Positions 8,041-14,172 of a DNA stretch of 25,979 nt are shown one piece after another (the stretch's first letter is position 1; the number at the start of each line of letters is the position of its first letter). Where the stretch lies: IMG/VR virus record IMGVR_UViG_3300044949_000289, positions 1 through 25,979 of that record; one strand, given 5' to 3'. Source of the stretch: a virus. Position numbers and translations under genes: made by a program. The notes under the pieces are model-generated. The model was not told where the DNA came from, made no database searches, and saw only the letters and a list, made by a program, of their open reading frames with translations.

Positions 8041-8811
8041 TCACCGTGGCGCGAACACCAACCGTTCAAAGATCGACGGGAACTTTTCACTGAACTTCTT
8101 GGCCAAGATGTCACGAACAGGGAATTGTGGCTCGTACCGGGGCTGACGAGTGATGTGGAAGATCGTGTGAAAGCCGCGCGCCATGCCGCCATTGCGCGGT
8201 CTTGGTCCCACACGTGCGTAGATACCACGCGGCAAGCCGCCAGGCGTACCGACGAAGAAATCAGACTCGCGCCGCTTGCGTTGCGAACGACGCGCGCCAG
8301 AGACGTTCTGCGTTGCGCCTTGCTCACGTAGGCCGCCAATGCGGCTGAGGATGCGCACCATGGTGGGGCCTGGTACGTTGCCGTACCTGTCCAGCTTGAG
8401 TGGGTAGACGCCGCCATTGGGCCTGGCCTCGGCCGGAACGATGTACTCGCCTGCCCTTAAAACGCCCTTGGCTTGCATTGCGGCTTCACTGCGCTTCTCG
8501 TTGCGCCTGCCGCCGCCGACCATTGGCTGTAGATACTTTGCGGCAGCAGTGCCTTTGACCGCAGTGTCCTTAAAGCCAAAGCGTGCCGACAGGTCACCGG
8601 GCTTGGCCTTCTCCACAAACATGGAGTTGAGAGTCCACTTGGTTGGCTGATCGACGTATCGCGGCGTGACGTTCTTCAGGTAATCGCGTGCATCGTATGC
8701 AGCGAGTGTCATGGCCTTTGCCAGATCCTTGCCAAGGTTGCCGCGCACGGCTGAAGTAAAACGAGCCAACTGATCCAGCTGGCTCGTATCAACATTGAAG
8801 CTGAGGTTCAC
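8041..8811 (-). CDS. Tail completion / minor tail protein, gpZ- or HK97 gp10-like
   Basis: 256 aa from a GTG overlapping the sliding-clamp stop (GTGA). The N-terminal part has the pattern of tail-terminator proteins: an amphipathic strand (MNLSFNVDTSQLDQLARF), a helix (DLAKAMTLAAYDARDYLKNV), then TPRYVDQPTKWTLNSM (about residues 50-65). 'ArdYLknvTPryVdqPt.wT' is a pattern I associate with minor tail protein Z and similar neck proteins. The middle is Gly/Arg/Lys-rich (VGGGRRNEKRSE) and the C-terminus ends in a helix (VRDILAKKFSEKFPSIFERL). Such proteins cap the head-proximal end of the tail. Its place upstream of small terminase and downstream of a replication gene, rather than after gpFII, is unusual. 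Function confident to 'tail or neck completion', not to exact family. Confidence 0.7.
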   Translation of the reverse strand: MNLSFNVDTSQLDQLARFTSAVRGNLGKDLAKAMTLAAYDARDYLKNVTPRYVDQPTKWTLNSMFVEKAKPGDLSARFGFKDTAVKGTAAAKYLQPMVGGGRRNEKRSEAAMQAKGVLRAGEYIVPAEARPNGGVYPLKLDRYGNVPGPTMVRILSRIGGLREQGATQNVSGARRSQRKRRESDFFVGTPGGLPRGIYARVGPRPRNGGMARGFHTIFHITRQPRYEPQFPVRDILAKKFSEKFPSIFERLVFAPR

Positions 8812-9845
8812 TCCCGCACCTGAACCGGCATGACCAGATAAGTCTGACCGATGACGACGGGCGAGGTTGAGGTGTTGGCTTGAATGGTGATATCAGTGTC
8901 CGTGAAGCCCTTGAGTCCATCCACGAGATAGTGGACGTTGATGGCCAGCTGCGGCAGCTTGCCATCACATGCGACGGACTCAGCGCCGCTGCTGGTTTCG
9001 GATTCGGCGGTCACCTCAATGGCGCCGCCCTTGACGGTCAGTCGCACGATGTCATTAGGCGAGACGCACGCGATCCGCTCCAGCGCTGCGAGCAGCGCCT
9101 CACGGTTGCAGGTGGCCAGGGTCTTGAAGGTGGCAGGGATCAGCTGCTGCACTGATGGGTAGGTGCCATCGAGCGTGCGGGTGATCATGCGCGTGGCAGT
9201 GTCCAGTTGGATTGCGACGTGGCCGCCGTCTACGGCGAAGGATGCAGGGTTCCGCACCTGCGTCATGGCGCGGGATGGGATGACCACATCCATGTCTGGC
9301 GCATTGCATGTCAGCGTGCGCGTCGCAAGCCGATGGCCATCGGTGGCTTCCATGCGCAGCTCGCTGCCGTCGGATACCAAGTGAATGCCGGTGAGCACCT
9401 GCTTCGCCTCATCAGTGCTGGCGGCAACAAGCACAGCAGCCAATGGCGCCGCCAGGTCGATCACAGCGCCATCAGCAGCATCCACGGCAGGCAGCCCGGG
9501 GAAATCATCAGCAGAGGCCGCTGAGAGGCTGTAGGAGCCGCCTGCGGTGGCCAGCGCCACGCGATCACCGTCAACGGTCAACGAGACCACGCTGGCGGCG
9601 TCTAGCCGGCCTGTGATGTCCGCCAGCAGGCGATGCGGCACGACGGTGGCGCCAGCAGTGTCAACCATGGCGTCGATGCTGGTCTGTATGCCGATGCTCA
9701 GGTCGTAGGCGGTGAGCTGCAGGCTCCCGCCATCAGCGCGGAGCAGGACGCCCGACAGGATCGGATGGGTCTTGCCGTTGCCGACAGCACGCGCCACGGC
9801 ACGCAGCGCACGGCTGAGGTCGGATTGGGTGCAGGTGATCTTCAT
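8808..9845 (-). CDS. dnaN: DNA polymerase III beta-type sliding clamp
   Basis: 345 aa, slightly short of the 365-385 of bacterial clamps. Three repeated clamp folds can be followed: domain 1 begins MKITCTQSDLSRALRAVARA and includes HPILSGVLLRADGG and LQLTAYDLSIGI; domain 2 contains LTGIHLVSDGSELRMEATDG and HRLATRTL (about 155-180); domain 3 contains DGTYPSVQQLIPATF (about 225-240), NVHYLVDGLKGF and the terminal YLVMPVQVRE. The C-terminal YLxMPVQ(V/I)R is the DnaN signature next to the peptide-binding pocket. It would tether a polymerase to DNA. No polymerase gene is visible, so it may recruit the host replicase or one encoded elsewhere. ATGA overlap with the 67-aa gene upstream and GTGA overlap with the tail gene downstream. 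Confidence 0.95.
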   Translation of the reverse strand: MKITCTQSDLSRALRAVARAVGNGKTHPILSGVLLRADGGSLQLTAYDLSIGIQTSIDAMVDTAGATVVPHRLLADITGRLDAASVVSLTVDGDRVALATAGGSYSLSAASADDFPGLPAVDAADGAVIDLAAPLAAVLVAASTDEAKQVLTGIHLVSDGSELRMEATDGHRLATRTLTCNAPDMDVVIPSRAMTQVRNPASFAVDGGHVAIQLDTATRMITRTLDGTYPSVQQLIPATFKTLATCNREALLAALERIACVSPNDIVRLTVKGGAIEVTAESETSSGAESVACDGKLPQLAINVHYLVDGLKGFTDTDITIQANTSTSPVVIGQTYLVMPVQVRE

Positions 9846-10045
9846 TGAGCAGCAGCTTCAGAAAGGGAACAAATGATGCCGTCGCAGTCGGCTTGGAACG
9901 ATGCCACCAGCTCCAGTGGGATGGGGCGGTCATCATCCTGCGCGTTGTCGCGTATGGCATCGGCATAGGCGCGTGCCAGCACCAGGGTGTCGTGCAACCG
10001 GTTGATCACCGGCGATTGCTTGGCGGGGATGTCAATGGTGTCCAT
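9842..10045 (-). CDS. 67-aa hypothetical protein upstream of the clamp
   Basis: Short acidic, largely helical protein (SPVINRLHDTLVLARAYADA, IPLELVASFQADCDGIICSL). No domain is recognised. It is judged real because its TGA overlaps the clamp ATG (ATGA), the same coupling used by most neighbours, and because its composition is normal for a soluble protein. It starts directly after the repeat-rich gap at 10046-10330, so it is the first gene beyond the candidate origin. It could be a replication accessory or clamp-associated protein; that is only a guess from position. Confidence 0.6.
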   Translation of the reverse strand: MDTIDIPAKQSPVINRLHDTLVLARAYADAIRDNAQDDDRPIPLELVASFQADCDGIICSLSEAAAQ

Positions 10046-10101
10046 GGGTCAGCCTTGTGGCCAGTGCAACCCTACTCCGCCGTGCTCCATCCTGCAACAA
10101 A

Positions 10102-10358
10102 CCTAACAGACCTAACGCATTCCTAACAGGCTCTGTTAGGTCGAAACCCCTTGCCATCACTGGGTTCTCTCCCTTACCTAACAGACCTAACAGAAAAAGG
10201 TATAGATACATATGAGAGAAGACCTTACCTACTGGGTAGGGGGTACTACTCCTCTCTATAAGGGGGTCTTCCGAAAATCCGTTAGGACCGTTAGGTTTGT
10301 TAGGAATGAGTGGTGGACTGGGTTTTGGGCCTAACCAGCGCCTAACAGACCTAACAGC
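10102..10358. repeat. Iteron array (9-bp unit CCTAACAGA) with central dyad; candidate replication origin
   Basis: The core CCTAAC or its complement GTTAGG occurs about twelve times. Forward copies start at 10102, 10111, 10122, 10177, 10186, 10330, 10341 and 10350. Reverse copies start at 10135 (as CTGTTAGG 10133-10140), 10281, 10290 and 10299. Pairs at 10177/10186 and 10341/10350 and the triplet 10281/10290/10299 have an exact 9-bp period. CCTAACAG and CTGTTAGG at 10122-10140 form a perfect 8-bp hairpin with a 3-base loop. Between the arms is GAAGACC (10218-10224) / GGTCTTC (10265-10271) and an A+T-rich stretch at 10192-10220 in an otherwise G+C-rich region. The array abuts and enters the 3' end of the primase-helicase gene. 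Iterons plus an A+T-rich segment plus adjacent primase are the usual parts of an origin. Confidence 0.65.
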
Positions 10359-12820
10359 TCGATGCTCATTTGCACGGCGCGGCTGGTTCCGCCGCCACCT
10401 TTGAACCAAACAGCACCGGTCTTCACAGCACCTGGCAAGCGCGCCAGCACGATCGGCCAGCAGTTGCCCCATGCCGTATCGGAGAGCATGTGAGCGATGG
10501 CGTTAGCCGTGTTGCTGACGATCACGCAGCCGTCCTCCGCCTTGATGCCATGGCGTCCGAGTACGTTCTGCGCCTCTGTCGGGGTGACATGCGGATCACT
10601 GCCGCGGTGCAGCGCCAGCTCAACCAGCTCTGCGATGGTGCGCGTGACAGTGCGGTCACCTTCAACGCGTAGCTGGTGCTGCAGGATCGTCTGCAGGCAA
10701 CGCCGCTCGTCTGGCACCTCAACGGCCTGGCTGTAGGCAGTCCAGTCGTTCTGCTCGATCAATGCCCATGCCTGCTCGCGGGTGACCACCTCACGCGACT
10801 GCAGCGCCCATGCACCGGCCAGCAGGGTGCCGTACTGATCGCCAAGGCGCTGCGAGTCGAATGCCTCGGCCGCGGCCTTGACGAAGACCTTGACCGACTG
10901 GCGGATGGTGGGGATCAGCGCGATGGTGCGCGCGATCAGGCGTTGACCGACCTGCTCCGAGATGAAGCGGTCAAGGTCGCGATCCAATGCCTCCCAGTGC
11001 GCGGCGCGTTCATCCTTTGGCAGCTCGGCCGGGTTGCGGAGCGTGAGCTGCGCAAAGCGGGATTTGTCCGCACCCTGCTTCAGCGCAGTGGCGATGCTGC
11101 TCATCAGGAACATGGATCGGATGGTGTAGCGCTGCGTATCACCTTCTGGAGAACCCTTAAGCGTGTGTGCGCGGCTTTCGCTGCTGGCGACACGCGCAAG
11201 GCCGAGCACTGCTTGCATCCGCTGCTGATCGTTGCGCTCATTGCTCTCGGCCTCGTCGAAGACCACTGGCAGCGCATCAGCGCGCAGGGCCTGCCGGATG
11301 CCAGGCTCGGTGGTGTTGCCTGCAACGATCAGGCCCATGTCACCGAGCAGTGGGGTGACATATCGCCCGAGCACTTCGGACTTGCCGGAGCCGGAGCCTG
11401 CGGTCAGCCAGGCATGTGGCCGCCAGTCGAGCGCACCGCAGATGGGCGCCAGAGTGACCCAACCAGCCAGCAGCATCCCGGATGCCGGCACCTCCCACAG
11501 GAAGCGCTCAGCAAGGTCAAGCACCTGGAAGGCGCCGTCGTCATCCAATGGCTGCACGCCGGACGGCCCCTGCAAGCGGCTGAGGCGCTGGTAAACGTAA
11601 CTGCTGCCGGTGATGCCATCGCATACGGTGCGGTTGGCGCCATCGACGATCAGCTGATCGCCAAGGTGCAGCACTGAGCGGCCGCCATCCCACCATGCAC
11701 CACGCCCGCGGATGCGATCGGGAGAGTAGACACCAGCCGCGGCCTGCTGGGTAAACATGCTGCTAGCGGCTGCAGTCCAGTTGACGCCTGTCTTGCTGGG
11801 ATAGAGCGTCTCCCAGTACGACAGTGGCGCCAGCGCACAGAGGTTGGTGCCGGTGTGGCTGCTGCGCGATAGGCGGCAGACTTGCCCGGTGCTGATCGGC
11901 TGGTAGTAGTAGCCATCACCGTCAAAGCCAAGGCAGGTGAAGTGCTCACCAGCGGCCGGCAGCGGTTCGGGGTCTGGCTGCGCTACAGGCTCCGGCTGCT
12001 CCGGTGCAGCGGTTGGCGCCTCGATTGGCGGTGAGCGGTTGGCCTTGAGGTAGGCAGCGGCTTCGGCTGGCGTCCATGTGGCATCAGCAAGATCCCAGCC
12101 ATCGGCGACGCCATCTGGTGTGGTGACGATCCGCACCTGCGCCACGCCAATCGACAGCAGGCGCCCGGCCAGCTTGACCATCGCCTGGCGGCCGACATCA
12201 TCAGCATCAGGCCATAGGGTGCAGCGCCGCCCGGCCAGCGGCGTCCAGTCGGCCTTGTCGATCGCTTTGCAGCCTGATGGCCATGTGGCGACCGCCGCCG
12301 ATGGGAACAGGCGTGCAGCAGCATCGGCGGTCTTCTCACCTTCAACGATCAGCACCGGCGCATCAGCGGCCCGCCGCGCCCAGTACAGCGGTCTTGGTGC
12401 TGGCGGTGCCTTCCATCGCCAGCCAGTGCCGTCGTACCAGAGGGGTCGGATCTTCTTGCCAGGGAAGCGGCAGACGATGAAGGTGCTGCTGTACTGCCAG
12501 ACCTGCTCAGCACCGGTAGTCGGTGGATCCGGCACTACCGATAGGTGCTGCTCAATGCGCTGGCACGCTTCGGCATACGGCCAGCCGGTGATGCGCGTGA
12601 GCAGGTCCATGCCATTGCCTCCACCGCCGGCGCCATCCTTCCCTCCGCACTGGTTGCAGAACCATGATCCGGTGCCGTCCTTGTCGTCGAAGCGGTAGCG
12701 ATCACTGCCGCCGCAGCATGGGCAGGGCTGATGCTTGTCGGTCAGCTGGTCAGCCGTAAGGCCAGCAAGCGCCGCCAGCAGGTCCGGCCACCTGCCGCGG
12801 GCTAGGTCTTGAATGCTCAT
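10331..12820 (-). CDS. Primase-helicase (zinc finger, TOPRIM, DUF927-like helicase)
   Basis: 829 aa. Residues 33-58 hold a CHC2-like zinc finger (CPCC...CNQC). TOPRIM motifs follow: LIVEGEKTADAAARLF (Glu160) and TLWPDADDVGRQAMVKLAGR (Asp205/Asp207). A Pro/Glu-rich linker at about 263-290 separates the primase half from a DUF927-type ATPase: Walker A AGSGSGKSE (Lys480), Walker B PVVFDEAESNE (Asp522-Glu523) and a helicase arginine region near ADKSRFAQLTLRNPAE. The C-terminal roughly 250 residues are helical. It should synthesise primers and unwind DNA at a phage origin. The last residues (LLGLLGAG) are encoded by the iteron repeats and the TAG lies in a repeat. ATGA overlap with the small RHH gene upstream suggests joint control. 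Similar single-protein initiators are known in satellite phages and plasmids. Confidence 0.92.
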   Translation of the reverse strand: MSIQDLARGRWPDLLAALAGLTADQLTDKHQPCPCCGGSDRYRFDDKDGTGSWFCNQCGGKDGAGGGGNGMDLLTRITGWPYAEACQRIEQHLSVVPDPPTTGAEQVWQYSSTFIVCRFPGKKIRPLWYDGTGWRWKAPPAPRPLYWARRAADAPVLIVEGEKTADAAARLFPSAAVATWPSGCKAIDKADWTPLAGRRCTLWPDADDVGRQAMVKLAGRLLSIGVAQVRIVTTPDGVADGWDLADATWTPAEAAAYLKANRSPPIEAPTAAPEQPEPVAQPDPEPLPAAGEHFTCLGFDGDGYYYQPISTGQVCRLSRSSHTGTNLCALAPLSYWETLYPSKTGVNWTAAASSMFTQQAAAGVYSPDRIRGRGAWWDGGRSVLHLGDQLIVDGANRTVCDGITGSSYVYQRLSRLQGPSGVQPLDDDGAFQVLDLAERFLWEVPASGMLLAGWVTLAPICGALDWRPHAWLTAGSGSGKSEVLGRYVTPLLGDMGLIVAGNTTEPGIRQALRADALPVVFDEAESNERNDQQRMQAVLGLARVASSESRAHTLKGSPEGDTQRYTIRSMFLMSSIATALKQGADKSRFAQLTLRNPAELPKDERAAHWEALDRDLDRFISEQVGQRLIARTIALIPTIRQSVKVFVKAAAEAFDSQRLGDQYGTLLAGAWALQSREVVTREQAWALIEQNDWTAYSQAVEVPDERRCLQTILQHQLRVEGDRTVTRTIAELVELALHRGSDPHVTPTEAQNVLGRHGIKAEDGCVIVSNTANAIAHMLSDTAWGNCWPIVLARLPGAVKTGAVWFKGGGGTSRAVQMSIELLGLLGAG

Positions 12821-12948
12821 TGCTTAAGCGCCCGCTCCAGTAGCACACGGATCGCCGTTGCACGCGACATGGCATCACCACGCCACGCATCCAGTCGCCG
12901 CAACAGCTCAGGCGTCAGTCGCACGGGTGTGGGATGGGCAAGACGCAT
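12817..12948 (-). CDS. Small ribbon-helix-helix (CopG/Arc-like) DNA-binding protein
   Basis: 43 aa, ATG at 12948 to TGA at 12817, overlapping the primase ATG (ATGA). The sequence MRLAHPTPVRLTPELLRRLD then AWRGDAMSRATAIRVLLERA is a clean ribbon-helix-helix: a short basic strand (TPVRLT), helix 1 (PELLRRLDAWRG), a turn, and helix 2 (SRATAIRVLLERALK). Such proteins dimerise and bind inverted or direct repeats in operators. It is the first gene of the minus-strand replication and packaging block and lies at the edge of the divergent spacer, so control of one or both outward promoters is likely. Too short for ordinary ORF thresholds and easily missed. Confidence 0.8.
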   Translation of the reverse strand: MRLAHPTPVRLTPELLRRLDAWRGDAMSRATAIRVLLERALKQ

Positions 12949-13071
12949 CAGCTCGCGGTGGGGGCTTGCGGACTGTAGCCGCCGCTGCTACGGTCAGCAA
13001 GCCTTGCGGAGTTCACGGACGCATCGCCTCTTAGGCGGTTTACGCGTACATTCCGCAGCACCTATCGCAAC
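12949..13071. promoter_or_regulatory. Divergent control region between the minus- and plus-strand operons
   Basis: 123 bases separating two divergently transcribed blocks, so promoters for both are expected. Visible signals are a direct repeat CTTGCGGA at 12965-12972 and 13003-13010, an inverted repeat GTAGC/GCTAC around 12975-12991, and a 13-base palindrome CGCCTCTTAGGCG at 13025-13037. No strong -35/-10 pair is evident on either strand; TACATT at 13047-13052 is a weak plus-strand -10 candidate. These repeats could be targets for the adjacent RHH protein. Confidence 0.45.
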
Positions 13072-14067
13072 ATGCAGCAACTTCTATTCATCGACGAGCC
13101 GCCGCCAACGGCTTTGCCGCCTCCTGCAAACTGCAGCGGTCCGCCCATCTGGGGATGTGACTATGGCGGCGGATACTTTCACGCATGGCGCAATGGCAAA
13201 TCAATTCGACTACGCCCAGACCAATTCGCCGCGCTTGCGTTCACGCAGCCCGGTGACATCATCATCGTCGAGAATGCTCACATGCAGCCAAGGAAGAAAA
13301 GCCTTGCGCAGGTTTACACATTCGATGAGCTAATCCAGATCCAATCGCGTGCCAATGATCTTAAAGTCAGCATTCGGCTTTGGTTTCACGGATTAACGCC
13401 GAAATGGCGACGCATCCTGAAAATGGATAGCAAGTCCGATGAGGTTGACGCCGAGACTATTGCAAGGATTGCCATGCGCCGTGGCATTACTGACTTGCAG
13501 TACTTCAATCCACGCAGCGATTATCCGCCGCGCATCTTGTGGGCGCATGAGCAGATTACTGACATGAATGACATCCTGAACATGGCAAGGATTGACTACA
13601 TGGCAAAGACTTGCCCATGCGTTTATGAGTACATCACTCGCGGTCAGCATGGGAGCTTGCATTGCGCATGGCGGCGGCATGGCGCGTTTTCAAGCATTGT
13701 GCAGGACATGGTGACCTTTTTTCATAGCAAGGAGGCATTCAAGCAGGGCGTTAGCTTATGGGCGGCGCTTGTTGATTACCAAGGGAATCCACGGACTTAC
13801 GAAGGCCGCCAGCCCGGCGTGAAGTTTGTGATGAACGAACTCCTGCGCATGAGGCCGAATCATTTTCGCGGCGGCGTTGCTCGCAGCAATTTGATGTATC
13901 ACGGCTTCCGCAATCACGCAATCGCGCATCTTGGCATACGCAAGGATGGCACAAAGCTGCATGAGTTTAGCCCATCGCAGCACGCCAAATGGTTGGCATT
14001 CCGGCAAAGGTATCGCCGCGCCATGGTGGCCATGCTTCATTCAATGAAGGACTACATCAACTCTTAG
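13072..14067 (+). CDS. RuvC-like DEDD protein with IS110-type catalytic core
   Basis: 331 aa. The N-terminal 135 residues carry an RNase H/RuvC fold pattern: strand with first aspartate IWGCDYGGGYFHAWRN (Asp30), acidic strand DIIIVENAH (Glu67), and KSDEVDAETIARIA (Asp123, Asp126). This D-E-D-x-x-D-A arrangement and its spacing match the DEDD domain of IS110-family recombinases (K-T-D-x-x-D-A) and, more loosely, RuvC resolvases. The C-terminal part (about 170-331: GAFSSIVQDMVTFFHSKEAF, GGVARSNLMYHGFRNHAIAH) is not recognised, and the IS110 hallmark IPGxG is not seen. It may be a phage Holliday-junction resolvase or a domesticated IS110-like recombinase. Base composition is visibly richer in A+T than the helicase genes that follow. 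First plus-strand gene after the divergent spacer; followed by a structured spacer. An in-frame ATG at 13072 with no strong ribosome site is used. Confidence 0.7.
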   Translation: MQQLLFIDEPPPTALPPPANCSGPPIWGCDYGGGYFHAWRNGKSIRLRPDQFAALAFTQPGDIIIVENAHMQPRKKSLAQVYTFDELIQIQSRANDLKVSIRLWFHGLTPKWRRILKMDSKSDEVDAETIARIAMRRGITDLQYFNPRSDYPPRILWAHEQITDMNDILNMARIDYMAKTCPCVYEYITRGQHGSLHCAWRRHGAFSSIVQDMVTFFHSKEAFKQGVSLWAALVDYQGNPRTYEGRQPGVKFVMNELLRMRPNHFRGGVARSNLMYHGFRNHAIAHLGIRKDGTKLHEFSPSQHAKWLAFRQRYRRAMVAMLHSMKDYINS

Positions 14068-14072
14068 CTCAA

Positions 14073-14126
14073 AGATCGCTATTTAGCCCGTCACGCATTT
14101 TTGCGTTTAATCCGCCATAGCGATCT
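14073..14126. repeat. Nested inverted repeat in the spacer after the DEDD gene
   Basis: AGATCGCTAT (14073-14082) and ATAGCGATCT (14117-14126) are a perfect 10-bp inverted repeat. Inside is a second one, ACGCA (14093-14097) / TGCGT (14102-14106), with a TTTT loop. The 105-base spacer 14068-14172 otherwise contains no gene. Possible roles are a processed or weak terminator, an RNA stability element, a protein-binding site, or the end of a mobile element tied to the IS110-like protein. The long loop and lack of a final T-run argue against a standard intrinsic terminator. Confidence 0.6.
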
Positions 14127-14172
14127 ACCAACCCTCAAGTCAAATGACCAAGACCACATTGCATGCCGTGGC

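Noticed and set aside
7985-8045. tRNA gene or tRNA-derived attachment site on the minus strand
   Set aside because: A T-loop-like GTTCAAATC followed by CGCCA is present, but the T stem has a mismatch and no acceptor or anticodon stem can be built. No integrase is visible to support an attachment site.
10102-10358. Repeat cluster as a CRISPR array
   Set aside because: The unit is 9 bp, partly tandem and in both orientations, with no uniform spacers of 30-40 bases and no cas genes.
10032-10472. 146-aa minus-strand frame over the origin gap
   Set aside because: Its LLGLLG segments are just translations of the 9-bp repeats, it overlaps the primase and the 67-aa gene in other frames, and its composition is Arg/Cys-rich noise.
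10676-11677. 333-aa plus-strand frame
   Set aside because: Antisense to the primase-helicase ATPase domain, including its Walker motifs; no recognisable fold.
13072-14126. Complete IS110 insertion sequence
   Set aside because: The second IS110 domain hallmark is not visible, no element ends or target-site core can be defined, and the gene is in line with the operon; only a shared catalytic core is claimed.
14073-14126. Intrinsic terminator
   Set aside because: The loop of the outer stem is 34 bases, and the inner stem is short and followed by TTTAAT rather than a clear U-run; kept as an inverted repeat of unknown role.
14101-14172. Upstream start for the SNF2 helicase
   Set aside because: The added 24 residues are encoded by the inverted-repeat spacer and start from a non-ATG codon; MSDYQ at 14173 is a more natural N-terminus.
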